From the NCBI RefSeq assembly GCF_003568865.1, contig NZ_CP031115.1, forward strand, positions 2,232,001-2,296,000: a stretch of 64,000 nt of DNA, given 5' to 3'. The notes below the pieces were generated by a model. It was not told where the DNA came from. It ran no database searches and saw nothing but the letters and a program-made list of their open reading frames with translations. This stretch comes from Rubrobacter indicoceani. GTDB taxonomy: Bacteria; Actinomycetota; Rubrobacteria; Rubrobacterales; Rubrobacteraceae. Made by a program: the position numbers and the translations under genes. Below, in pieces: positions 30,185 to 38,175 of the stretch (within the stretch, counting starts at the first letter, position 1; each line of letters begins with the position of its first letter).

Positions 30185-31300
30185 CTAGGAGCCGGTGGTG
30201 CGGCGACCGGCTCGTTGTTTTTCCCGGGCCGGTCGCCGGGTGTCGGAACCACTTGCCTCCGTTCCGCCAAGAGGGAGAGGACCCTGATGTACGCCTCGCA
30301 CGAAGAGGGGCAGATCCCGACCATCGCCCCAGAGGAGCAGGACCGCGAGAAGACCGTAAATCGGGAGGTGCCCGACAAGCTCCGGCCAGGCGAAAACGGT
30401 CAGCGTCAGGTTCACCGGTACAAGGGCGATCAGGGCTATTTCCCTCGGAAAGATCCCAAGCAACAGGAACAGCCCGACCCCAAGCTCTACGGAGCCTGCC
30501 ATCAGGACAAAGACCTCGTCCGAGATCGGCAACCCCAGTGCCTCGACGAAGTTGAGCGGGTTCGACTCCAGAAAGGACAGCCCGAGCGGGATGTTGGCAA
30601 ACTTCTCGGTGAAGGCCACGACCACGAAGCTCGCCCCGACGCCTGCCCGGGCGGCCGGTATCGCGTAGCGGGCGAGCCTCTCCGGGGGTTCGAAACGCGG
30701 CAGCAGCAGCCGGTCAACCGAGAACGGTCCCCGCCCGGCAAAAAAGAAGAACGCCGCGAAACCGAGGTAGAGTACGTTGTCGAGCATCGCCTCGAAGCCT
30801 ACGAGAAAGACCCCCGAGACCCACAGCCCCGCAAGCCCGACCGCCGCGACCCGCGTCAATGCCCCGTAGAAAAGCGAGAGTGCGACGAAGGTCTCGGCGA
30901 ACCCGAGAAAGTTGGCCCCCACCCCCGGCAGGTCGTTGTCTACGGAGAAAAGCGTGCCCTGAACCCCGTTCACGAGAAGCGGCACCGCGATGTGTACGCC
31001 GAGGATAAGCGGAACCAGCGAGTAAAAGAAAGTCCACCGGTTCTCGAGGGCACCGAAGCTCTCCGGACCGGGCACGAAGCCGCGACCGCGCCCGAGGTAG
31101 AAGACACCCGTAACCGTCGTAGCCAGCAGCACGGCCCCGACAAGGAGCAGCGGCAGCGGCTGGAAGAACAGATCCCACCTGAGGGGAAAGGGCTCCGCAT
31201 TCTCAAACCACTTTACGTGGGCGAGGGCAGGGCTTGCAGCAGTGAGGCCCGAGACCACCGCCGCGACGAAAACCCCGATAACGACCGCAACCTTCGACAT
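30185..31300 (-). CDS. DoxX-like multi-pass membrane protein with signal peptide
   Basis: About 371 residues. A signal peptide ends SPALAHVKWF, so cleavage after ALA would leave an N-terminal His on the outside. Roughly nine hydrophobic helices follow, with DoxX-type segments (ARAGVGASFVVVAFTEKF, SVELGVGLFLLLGIFPRE). DoxX-like proteins are linked to quinone- and thiol-dependent redox chemistry in some bacteria; function here is unknown. Two starts are possible, TTG 31306 or ATG 31300. The protein's basic Arg-rich C terminus lies in the same DNA as the plus-strand terminator. It is convergent with the nitrile hydratase-like operon. Confidence 0.75.
   Translation of the reverse strand: MSKVAVVIGVFVAAVVSGLTAASPALAHVKWFENAEPFPLRWDLFFQPLPLLLVGAVLLATTVTGVFYLGRGRGFVPGPESFGALENRWTFFYSLVPLILGVHIAVPLLVNGVQGTLFSVDNDLPGVGANFLGFAETFVALSLFYGALTRVAAVGLAGLWVSGVFLVGFEAMLDNVLYLGFAAFFFFAGRGPFSVDRLLLPRFEPPERLARYAIPAARAGVGASFVVVAFTEKFANIPLGLSFLESNPLNFVEALGLPISDEVFVLMAGSVELGVGLFLLLGIFPREIALIALVPVNLTLTVFAWPELVGHLPIYGLLAVLLLWGDGRDLPLFVRGVHQGPLPLGGTEASGSDTRRPAREKQRAGRRTTGS
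30189..30222 (+). terminator. Intrinsic terminator of the gpgS operon
   Basis: Perfect 8-bp repeat GAGCCGGT / ACCGGCTC (30189-30196, 30206-30213), 9-nt loop, then GTTGTTTTT. It lies 23 bp past the last plus-strand stop, and within the last codons of the convergent DoxX-like gene. Confidence 0.82.
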
Positions 31301-31467
31301 CCTCAAAGTACCCGCCCCCTAGACGACGATCCCACCCCCGGCTTTCCGGCGCGAGGCTCGAATATTCAGCCACATCCTACTACGCCCCCGGAAAAGGCCG
31401 GCTCCGCGACAACCAACCCTGCACCGGGAGCTTCGACCCGGGTGCGCCGTCTCACCTGCGGGTCGGT

Positions 31468-33528
31468 CTAGACCTTCTGCACCTCTTCCTCCCGTTCGTT
31501 GGCGGCGAGGACTTTCTCGAGGAGGTTCTGGGGGACTTCTTCGTAGTGGCCGAACTCGACGTGGAAGTTGGCCCGGCCTCCGGTTATGGAGCGCAGGTCC
31601 CGGGCGTAGGTGAGCATCTCCACCTGCGGGACTTCGGCCTGAACAACCTGTCTTTCGCCTCTTTGCTCCATCCCCATCGGCCTGCCGCGTCTGCCGGAGA
31701 GATCTCCCATTATGTCCCCGACAAGCTCCGTCGGGGCAAGGACCTCGACCTTCACAAACGGCTCTAGAAGAACCGGTCCGGCCTGTTCGCAGGCGTTCTT
31801 GAAGGCGAGGCTGCCCGCTATCTTGAACGCCGCTTCGGATGAGTCTACGGAGTGGTACGCGCCGTCGTGGAGTCGGACCTTCACGTCCACTACGGGGTAG
31901 CCGGCGATGGGACCGGCCTCCATCGCCTCGACGACGCCCTTCTCGACGGCGGGGATAAACTGGCGGGGGATCGCCCCCCCGACGACCGCGTCCTCGAACT
32001 CAAAGCCCTCGCCCCTCCCCAGCGGCTCTACGTCTATCCTTGCGTCGCCGAACTGACCGCGACCGCCGGACTGCTTTTTGTGGCGGCCCTGCGCGCTCGC
32101 CGCAGCCGAGATCGTCTCCATAAACGGGACCTTCGGGGCCTTTGCCTCGACCTCGACGTTGTAACGGTTCGATATGCGCTCCAACGCAAGCTCTATGTGC
32201 ATCTGCGTGAGGCCGGAGAGCAGGTCTTCACCGGTCGCCTCGGAGCGGGTCAGGACAAGCGAGGGGTCTTCGTCGGTTACACGCTTTATGGCCTCGAAGA
32301 CCTTGTCCTCCTCGCCGTGGCGCGTCGCCCCGACGGCGAAGGCCGTCGTCGGTTCGGGGAGTTCGACCCGCCCGTAGCTGAGCACGGTCTCCTGGTTTGA
32401 GAGCGTGTCGAGCGTTGAGGTGTCCTTGAGCTTCGGGACGGCGAGTATGTCCCCGGCCACGGCCTCGTCCACCGTTTCCGAGCGGTCTCTGCCCAGAAGC
32501 CGGGTCATCCCGCCGAGTCGCTCCTGGGACCCCGTCCTCGGGTTTACAAGCGTTTCGTCCGAGCGGCAGCGGCCGCTCACTACGCGCAGCACGCTCAGCC
32601 GTCCGGCGTGTGGATCGACGTAGGATTTAAAGACGTACGCGCTGAACGGGGCTTCGGGGGCGCAGGGGATCTCATCCCCCTCCCCGGAGACCCAGCGCGA
32701 GCGATCCCTCGGAGAAGGCGCGCTCCCGGCGATAAGGTCGAGGATCCGGTCGATGCCGACGCCCTTCGCTCCCTTTGTCGCGCTCGCCGCCGCTACGGGG
32801 ATGATAAGCCCCTCGGCTATCCCCTTTCTTATCCCCTCGAACGTCTCGTCGTTGGTGAGTTCCTCACCTTCTAGGTACTTCTCCAGCAGCGTGTCGTCGC
32901 TCTCGGCGATCGCCTCGAAGAGCCGGACCTTCGCCTCGTCTATCTCGGCCTCCATCCCGGCGGGTGGTCCTTCGGTCTGCTCCCCCGTCTCGTAGTCGAA
33001 GGCGGTGTCGGTCAGAAGCCCGTAGACGCCCCGGAACCCGCCTTCCTTTCCTATGGGCAGGTTCACCGGGACAACGGAGGTTCCGAAGCGGTCACGCAGA
33101 AGCTCTACGACCCCGGCGTAGTCGGTGCGTTCGCGGTCGAGGTGGTTTACGACAACGAAGTGTGGGATCTCCTCTTTCTCACCGCGCCGCCAGACCCGTT
33201 CGGTAACGACCTGCACCGGGTCCTGGGCGTGAACGACAAGGACGGCGCAGTCGGCTACTCTTTGTGCGATAAAAGCATCCCCGATAAAGCCGCCGTCTCC
33301 GGGGGTATCCAGGAGGTTTATGCGGCGGCCCTTCCAGTTGAAGCTCGCAAGGCTCAGGCCGAGGGTCATGCCACGCTCGGACTCGTCTTCAGCGAAGTCG
33401 AGAACCCTCCCGGTGCGCCCCTCCCGCCCGGAGGCGAGTGAGATCATGGCCTCACCAATAGAAGTCTTACCGCTGCCCCGGTGGCCGATCAGGCATACAT
33501 TACGGATAGAGTCCGGTCCCTCTGCCAT
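31468..33528 (-). CDS. Elongation factor G-like GTPase (EF-G2 type)
   Basis: 686 residues with the five-domain EF-G/TetM plan. The P loop is GHRGSGKTS (residues 15-23) instead of the usual GHIDAGKTT; switch II is DTPGDGGF where canonical EF-G has DTPGHVDF, so the catalytic His is replaced by Asp. The guanine motif NHLDRERTD (NKxD position reads NHLD) is also changed. Domain IV (GRGQFGDARIDVEPL) and V are complete. These changes mark the auxiliary EF-G-like group, not the housekeeping translocase, and may reduce GTP hydrolysis. ATG 33528 has GGAGAG six bases upstream. No ribosomal genes are nearby, as expected for the paralogue. Confidence 0.85.
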   Translation of the reverse strand: MAEGPDSIRNVCLIGHRGSGKTSIGEAMISLASGREGRTGRVLDFAEDESERGMTLGLSLASFNWKGRRINLLDTPGDGGFIGDAFIAQRVADCAVLVVHAQDPVQVVTERVWRRGEKEEIPHFVVVNHLDRERTDYAGVVELLRDRFGTSVVPVNLPIGKEGGFRGVYGLLTDTAFDYETGEQTEGPPAGMEAEIDEAKVRLFEAIAESDDTLLEKYLEGEELTNDETFEGIRKGIAEGLIIPVAAASATKGAKGVGIDRILDLIAGSAPSPRDRSRWVSGEGDEIPCAPEAPFSAYVFKSYVDPHAGRLSVLRVVSGRCRSDETLVNPRTGSQERLGGMTRLLGRDRSETVDEAVAGDILAVPKLKDTSTLDTLSNQETVLSYGRVELPEPTTAFAVGATRHGEEDKVFEAIKRVTDEDPSLVLTRSEATGEDLLSGLTQMHIELALERISNRYNVEVEAKAPKVPFMETISAAASAQGRHKKQSGGRGQFGDARIDVEPLGRGEGFEFEDAVVGGAIPRQFIPAVEKGVVEAMEAGPIAGYPVVDVKVRLHDGAYHSVDSSEAAFKIAGSLAFKNACEQAGPVLLEPFVKVEVLAPTELVGDIMGDLSGRRGRPMGMEQRGERQVVQAEVPQVEMLTYARDLRSITGGRANFHVEFGHYEEVPQNLLEKVLAANEREEEVQKV

Positions 33529-33666
33529 ACAACTCTCCTTTCCGCCGCCGGGTTACGGTCCCGGCCTGCTTTTCCCCCGTTCGCTTGATCCGAACGGCCC
33601 TGTTTCAGCTTATCTCACCCGTAGCTTTCATGCACCCGGAAGTTGTGTCGGCTGCCCCCTTATCGG

Positions 33667-33675
33667 TGCTAGAAT
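33667..33675 (+). promoter_or_regulatory. Extended -10 promoter
   Basis: TGCTAGAAT, 11 bases before ATG 33687, fits an extended -10 without a good -35. Predicted leader is only a few bases. Confidence 0.5.
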
Positions 33676-33686
33676 CGGCAGGTCTT

Positions 33687-34058
33687 ATGGATAGTTTCTC
33701 TAAGAGAGCGGTCGAGAGGTTCGGGGTGCGCGGCTTGTTTGCCTCCGCTGCCCTGCTCGTTGCATTCTTTCTCGGGGACGCTCTGCTACACGAAGAGGCC
33801 TACGCCGAACTCGGCTACGCCTTTGCGCTCTGCTCCATGCTCGGCTTCGCCGCCGGGTTCGGCGGGCTTCTGCTGCTCACCGTCAGGTCGAGCGAACACA
33901 CCTTCGGACCGCGCTTTCTGCAGACCCGGCACGAACTGCAGCTTCGTCGGGAACCCCCGAGGGTCTGCGGGAACCTCCCCGTCCTCCTCACGCTGCTCTA
34001 CTCACCGCTTTGCGCCCTTTTCTCCGGGCTCGCCGGCTGGGTCGAAATTCGGGCCTGA
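33687..34058 (+). CDS. Small membrane protein of unknown function
   Basis: 123 residues from ATG 33687. Three hydrophobic segments are visible (GLFASAALLVAFFLGDALL, YAFALCSMLGFAAGFGGLLLL, LPVLLTLLYSPLCALFSGLAGW), joined by a basic loop (RFLQTRHELQLRREPPR). Three Cys are scattered and form no motif. The frame is open to 33585 but the extra part is unlike a coding N terminus. An extended -10 element lies 11 bases before the ATG. YidC follows 60 bp later on the same strand. No family recognised. Confidence 0.65.
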   Translation: MDSFSKRAVERFGVRGLFASAALLVAFFLGDALLHEEAYAELGYAFALCSMLGFAAGFGGLLLLTVRSSEHTFGPRFLQTRHELQLRREPPRVCGNLPVLLTLLYSPLCALFSGLAGWVEIRA

Positions 34059-34118
34059 ACCACAGACCCCGAAACAACCCTCCAGTAACCTCCGCAACCC
34101 GCAAAGGACCGTAAAGGC

Positions 34119-34937
34119 ATGTTCGACGGCATACTCGCGTTTTTAAGGAACATCTTCGACCCGCTCTTCGATGCTCTAGGCTGGCTGCTCCTCACCTTCC
34201 ACAACGACTTCGGCGCGCCCTGGTGGCTCTCCATAGTTATGCTCACCATCTGCGTCAGGACGGTTCTGCTCCCGCTGACCGTTCGCCAGACAAAGAGCAT
34301 GCGGGCCATGCAGGTGCTTCGTCCCGAGATGGACGCCATCCGCGAAAAGCACAAGGACGAACCGCAGAAGATGCAGCAGGAGATGATGAAGCTTTACCAG
34401 GAGCGGAAGGTCAACCCGCTCGGCGGTTGTCTGCCCGTTCTGGTGCAGCTCCCGATCTTCCTTGTTCTGTACTACACCATCCGCGAGTTCGAGACGCTCG
34501 AATCATTCAGGACGGGCGGGCTTTTCTGGTTTACCGACCTCACGCAGGCCGACCCGTACTTCATCCTGCCGATCGTCTACGTCGGCACGATGATGGCGGC
34601 GCAGGAAGTAACGCTCAGGCACACCCCGATGCAGGGTCAGCAGAAGATGATCATGCGCTTCCTGCCCGTCGTCTTCGGTTTCTTTCTTGCCGGGTTCCCC
34701 GCCGGGCTTCTGGTCTACTGGATCGCCTCTAACATTATCTCCTTTGTCCAGAACGTGGCGATCTACCGCATCTACCCCGTCGTCGAACACCCGCCGAAGC
34801 CGGAAAACGAACCAAGCGATGAACCGGACGCGAAACCCGCCGTCGCCGCCGGGACGCCCCACAAAAAGCCCGAGAGCGTGAACGGCTCCGGCGCACCGGC
34901 GAAAAAGAAGCGCCGCAAGAAAAAGAACCGCCGCTAG
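34119..34937 (+). CDS. yidC: Membrane protein insertase YidC/Oxa1
   Basis: 272 residues, the short Gram-positive form. It inserts proteins into the cytoplasmic membrane. The conserved core is present: a periplasmic amphipathic start, first core helix with VRTVLLPLTVRQTKSM holding the conserved pore Arg, a coiled-coil hairpin (PEMDAIREKHKDEPQKMQQEM), and later helices containing NPLGGCLPVLVQLPIF. The C terminus is very basic (KKKRRKKKNRR), which favours ribosome contact. It is not beside rnpA/rpmH, the usual place of the primary copy, so this could be a second paralogue. Confidence 0.92.
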   Translation: MFDGILAFLRNIFDPLFDALGWLLLTFHNDFGAPWWLSIVMLTICVRTVLLPLTVRQTKSMRAMQVLRPEMDAIREKHKDEPQKMQQEMMKLYQERKVNPLGGCLPVLVQLPIFLVLYYTIREFETLESFRTGGLFWFTDLTQADPYFILPIVYVGTMMAAQEVTLRHTPMQGQQKMIMRFLPVVFGFFLAGFPAGLLVYWIASNIISFVQNVAIYRIYPVVEHPPKPENEPSDEPDAKPAVAAGTPHKKPESVNGSGAPAKKKRRKKKNRR

Positions 34938-35027
34938 AGCTAAGTAGTTTCGCCTCGGACTCGCACTCGATGCCAGGCGCAAGATCAAGCTGCTATCCTG
35001 CGTTAGATCAGTGACCCGGAGGGATAC

Positions 35028-35885
35028 ATGCCGCACTACGAGAACAGCGTAGCGGTCAGGGTTCGCGCCCTGAGAGCGTATCTGAACGTCAAGATCGAGG
35101 TCGGACGGGCGGGGCCGTCGGCTCCGAGGGCGGTCTTGAAGCCCGCATCGAACGACGCGACCTCGCTGTATCTGGATCTGCTGGAACGCTCTCTTCTGGG
35201 CCTCATCGAGCGCGACGGTGAATCAATGGGCGGCAGGGAATTCGACCTCGGCAGAAGGCTCAGGGGTCGCGACTGGCCGCAGTCGGCGTACACCATGATC
35301 GGTCAGAAACGCCTTCGGAGCATCCGTCGCTGCATCAGAACGGTGATCCGCGAAGACGTACCCGGCGACCTTATCGAGACAGGCGTCTGGCGGGGCGGGG
35401 CGTCCATCTACGCAAAAGCCTGCCTCAAAGCCTTTGGAGACGAAAAGCGCAACGTGTGGGTCGCCGACTCCTTCACGGGTCTTCCCGAGCCGAACCCCGA
35501 GAAATATCCGGCTGACGCGGGCGACGAACACCACACCTACGAGCAGCTCGCTATCAGCCTTGAAACAGTGAGGGACAACTTCTCTCGCTTCGATCTGCTC
35601 GATGAGCGGGTCCGCTTCCTCAAGGGCTGGTTCTCGGAGACCCTGCCGACCGCTCCCATCGAACGCCTCGCCGTAGCCCGGCTCGACGGCGACCTTTACG
35701 AATCCACGATGGACGCGCTGACGGCTCTCTACCCGAAGCTCTCACCCGGCTTCCTGATAGTTGACGATTACGGCGGCCTCGCGCCGTGCAGAGAAGCCGT
35801 TGAGGACTACCGCTCCGCTCACTCCGTAACCGGGCCCGTCGAGAAGATAGACTGGACCGGAGTTCTGTGGCGCAAGGCCCGGTAA
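35028..35885 (+). CDS. TylF/MycF-family sugar O-methyltransferase
   Basis: 285 residues from ATG 35028 with GGAGG five bases away. Family PF05711-type residues: SAM-binding LIETGVWRGGAS (about 112), VADSFTGLPEPN, the metal-related pair in LAVARLDGDLYESTMDALTALY and IVDDYGG. TylF/MycF enzymes methylate deoxysugar hydroxyls of macrolides, but relatives occur in cell-surface glycan loci. It stands at the left edge of the glycan cluster and is convergent with the PQQ dehydrogenase gene, 6 bp between stops. A TGCTATCCT extended -10 lies at 34991. Confidence 0.82.
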   Translation: MPHYENSVAVRVRALRAYLNVKIEVGRAGPSAPRAVLKPASNDATSLYLDLLERSLLGLIERDGESMGGREFDLGRRLRGRDWPQSAYTMIGQKRLRSIRRCIRTVIREDVPGDLIETGVWRGGASIYAKACLKAFGDEKRNVWVADSFTGLPEPNPEKYPADAGDEHHTYEQLAISLETVRDNFSRFDLLDERVRFLKGWFSETLPTAPIERLAVARLDGDLYESTMDALTALYPKLSPGFLIVDDYGGLAPCREAVEDYRSAHSVTGPVEKIDWTGVLWRKAR

Positions 35886-35891
35886 CCCGGA

Positions 35892-36923
35892 TCAACCGGA
35901 CGCGAGCCGGACTACCTTGTCGTTTGATCCGTTGGTGGTGAGGAGCCAGACAGAGCCGTCGGGGGCCTGCTCGACGGCGCGGAGCCTTCCGTAAGTTCCG
36001 GTGAGAAATGCGGTCCGGCTCCGTATCGTGCCGTCGGCCCGGCGGTCCAGCTTCCAGAGCCGCTCGCCCCGGAGCGCGGCGAAGAGCAGGTCGCCGTTCC
36101 AGCCCGGGATCGCATCTCCCCGGTAGATTGCCGCACCGCTCGGTGAAGCGGTCTCGGGGCTGAAGACGGCCACGGGGTTCTTGAACCTCCGGTTCTTGCT
36201 CTTGCCCTCGACCCTCGGCCAGCCGTAGTTTTTGCCTTTTGCTATCCGGTTGACCTCGTCAAAGGCGTTCTGTCCGAGTTCGGTGGCGTACATCCTGCCG
36301 CGAGCGTCCCACGCAAGCCCCTGCACGTTGCGGTGTCCGTAGCTCCAGACGGCGTTGCCGAACGGGTTGTCGGCGGGGACCGTCCCGCCCGGGTTGACGC
36401 GCAGAACCTTTCCTCCGAGCGAACGTCTGTTCTGGGAGAGGCCCGTGTCCCCGGCGTCGCCCGTCCCGACGTAGAGCTTGCCGTCCGGCCCGAAGGCTAT
36501 CCTCCCGCCGTTGTGGGTTCTACCCTTCGGGATTCCGGTCAGGACCGGCTGCGGAGCCCCGCCGAGCCGGAACCGGACGACCCGGTTGTCCGTCGCGCCT
36601 GTAACGTAGGCGTAGACGAGGCCGTCCGTCGCGTACCCGGGGGATACGGCGAGGCCGAGCAGACCACCCTCGCCCTCGCCCTGCTCCGGTATCACCTGCA
36701 CCGTTTCCATCTTGCCTTCCGGCGTAACCCGAAGGAGCCTCCCCGTGTCCCGCTCCGTAAGGAGCGCATCGCCCCCGGGCAGAAAGTCAATACCCCACGG
36801 ACGCTCCAGGTTGTCCGCCAGGACCGAAGCCCGAAACGGGGTCGTCTGACCGCTCGCCGCGCCACCGACCATAAATGCAAGGACCACCGCCAGCACCAAC
36901 CCGGACAGGACCGAATTTTTCAC
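35892..36923 (-). CDS. Secreted PQQ-dependent aldose sugar (glucose/sorbosone) dehydrogenase family
   Basis: 343 residues from GTG 36923, with GGGGAG eight bases upstream. A signal peptide (VLSGLVLAVVLAFMVGG) directs export. The six-bladed propeller of the GDH-B/YliI family follows: LERPWGIDFLPGG, the catalytic-His segment GRTHNGGRIAFGPDGKLYVGTGD, WSYGHRNVQGLAWD and ELGQNAFDEVN. It would oxidise an aldose or similar sugar with PQQ outside the cell; no PQQ genes are in the window. It is a single gene, divergent from the epimerase gene. Confidence 0.88.
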   Translation of the reverse strand: MKNSVLSGLVLAVVLAFMVGGAASGQTTPFRASVLADNLERPWGIDFLPGGDALLTERDTGRLLRVTPEGKMETVQVIPEQGEGEGGLLGLAVSPGYATDGLVYAYVTGATDNRVVRFRLGGAPQPVLTGIPKGRTHNGGRIAFGPDGKLYVGTGDAGDTGLSQNRRSLGGKVLRVNPGGTVPADNPFGNAVWSYGHRNVQGLAWDARGRMYATELGQNAFDEVNRIAKGKNYGWPRVEGKSKNRRFKNPVAVFSPETASPSGAAIYRGDAIPGWNGDLLFAALRGERLWKLDRRADGTIRSRTAFLTGTYGRLRAVEQAPDGSVWLLTTNGSNDKVVRLASG

Positions 36924-37143
36924 GCCATTCTCCCCGCAGCCGAACGTCCCGCACCGGAAATATCCCGACCGTATGCGTTTCGTAGCCAACACCGTCTTCC
37001 GGGCAGACTAACAGAGCAAACCAAGCGGGACCACGGCGCAAACGGCCCGGGTAGCGTATATTCTCCGGCAGCCGGACATCAAGAGCGGCGTTCGCAGAAA
37101 GACGTTCACAGAAGGAAACGCAGAAAAGGTCGAGGAGGAACTT

Positions 37144-38130
37144 TTGAGGTGGGTGATCACGGGCGGCTGCGGCTTTCTCGGGACGGCTTTTATCCGCGGG
37201 CTGCTGGAGAGAGGCGAACACGCCGTGCGGGTCGTGGACAACCTCTCGGTCGGGACGCGCGACGACCTCGCCGGGGTCTGTGACTTTTCCGAAAGCGACG
37301 CTCGCGGCCCGTTCCCCGAACCCGGCTCCGTCGAGCTTGTCGTGGGGGATATCCTTGACGAGGAACTCGCGCTTCAGGCCGCCGACGGGGCCGACGTTGT
37401 AGTCCACTTCGCCGCCAACACCGGGGTCGCGCCGTCGGTCGAAGACCCGCGCCGGGACTGTTTCGCAAACGTTATCGGTACGCTCAACTACCTTGAAGCG
37501 GCGAGGCACGGCGGGGTTTCGCGCTTTGTCTCGGCCTCGAGCGGGGCCGCTCTCGGCGAGGTCGAACCGCCTCTCAGCGAGGAGAAAGTCCCCCACCCCG
37601 TCTCGCCCTACGGCGCGAGCAAGATGGCGGGAGAGGCTTACTGCTCGGCATACCACAAGACCTTCGGCGTCCAGACCGTCGCCCTGCGCTTCGGGAACGT
37701 CTACGGGCCGCTGTCGGGTCACAAAAACAGCGCGGTCGCCAGGTTTATCCGCCGGGCGATGAACGGCGAGCGGCTGGAGATATACGGCTCCGGCTCCCAG
37801 ACCCGCGACTTCGTCTACATCGAGGATCTCGTCCGGGCGGTGTATCTCGCGGCGACCGTCCCCGGCGTCGGCGGGGAGGTCTTTCAGATCGCAACCAGCG
37901 CGGAGACCTCCGTTGACGAGATGGTCGCCCTGCTCCTGCCGGCCCTTGCGGAGTCCGGCTTCGACGATATAGACGTGATAAAGACCGAGCCGCGTCAGGG
38001 GGACGTGATGCGAAACTACGCCGATACGCAGAAGGCCCGACGTCTGCTCGGCTGGAGTTCCGAGGTCGGCCTCGAAGACGGGCTGCGCCGGACGGTTTCC
38101 TGGTTTACCGAGGGCCCGCGAAACACCTGA
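37144..38130 (+). CDS. NAD-dependent epimerase/dehydratase (UDP-glucose 4-epimerase type)
   Basis: 328 residues from TTG 37144, with GAGGAGG five bases upstream. Extended SDR enzyme: TGGCGFLG Rossmann loop, VVDNLSVGTRDDL, the catalytic Ser in SASSGA and YGASK, then LRFGNVYGP and RDFVYIEDLV in the sugar-binding domain. It should epimerise or dehydrate a nucleotide sugar for glycan synthesis. Active-site Ser/Tyr/Lys are intact; the substrate (Glc/Gal or GlcNAc/GalNAc) is not predictable. It faces the flippase convergently. Confidence 0.88.
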   Translation: MRWVITGGCGFLGTAFIRGLLERGEHAVRVVDNLSVGTRDDLAGVCDFSESDARGPFPEPGSVELVVGDILDEELALQAADGADVVVHFAANTGVAPSVEDPRRDCFANVIGTLNYLEAARHGGVSRFVSASSGAALGEVEPPLSEEKVPHPVSPYGASKMAGEAYCSAYHKTFGVQTVALRFGNVYGPLSGHKNSAVARFIRRAMNGERLEIYGSGSQTRDFVYIEDLVRAVYLAATVPGVGGEVFQIATSAETSVDEMVALLLPALAESGFDDIDVIKTEPRQGDVMRNYADTQKARRLLGWSSEVGLEDGLRRTVSWFTEGPRNT

Positions 38131-38175
38131 ACTTCTGCGCCCGAGTCGAAGGCGAAGGTTGACGGTCTCTGTCCC

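Noticed and set aside
30215-31471. A 418-aa plus-strand frame opposite the DoxX-like gene
   Set aside because: Its composition is charged and irregular, while the minus strand has a signal peptide and membrane helices.
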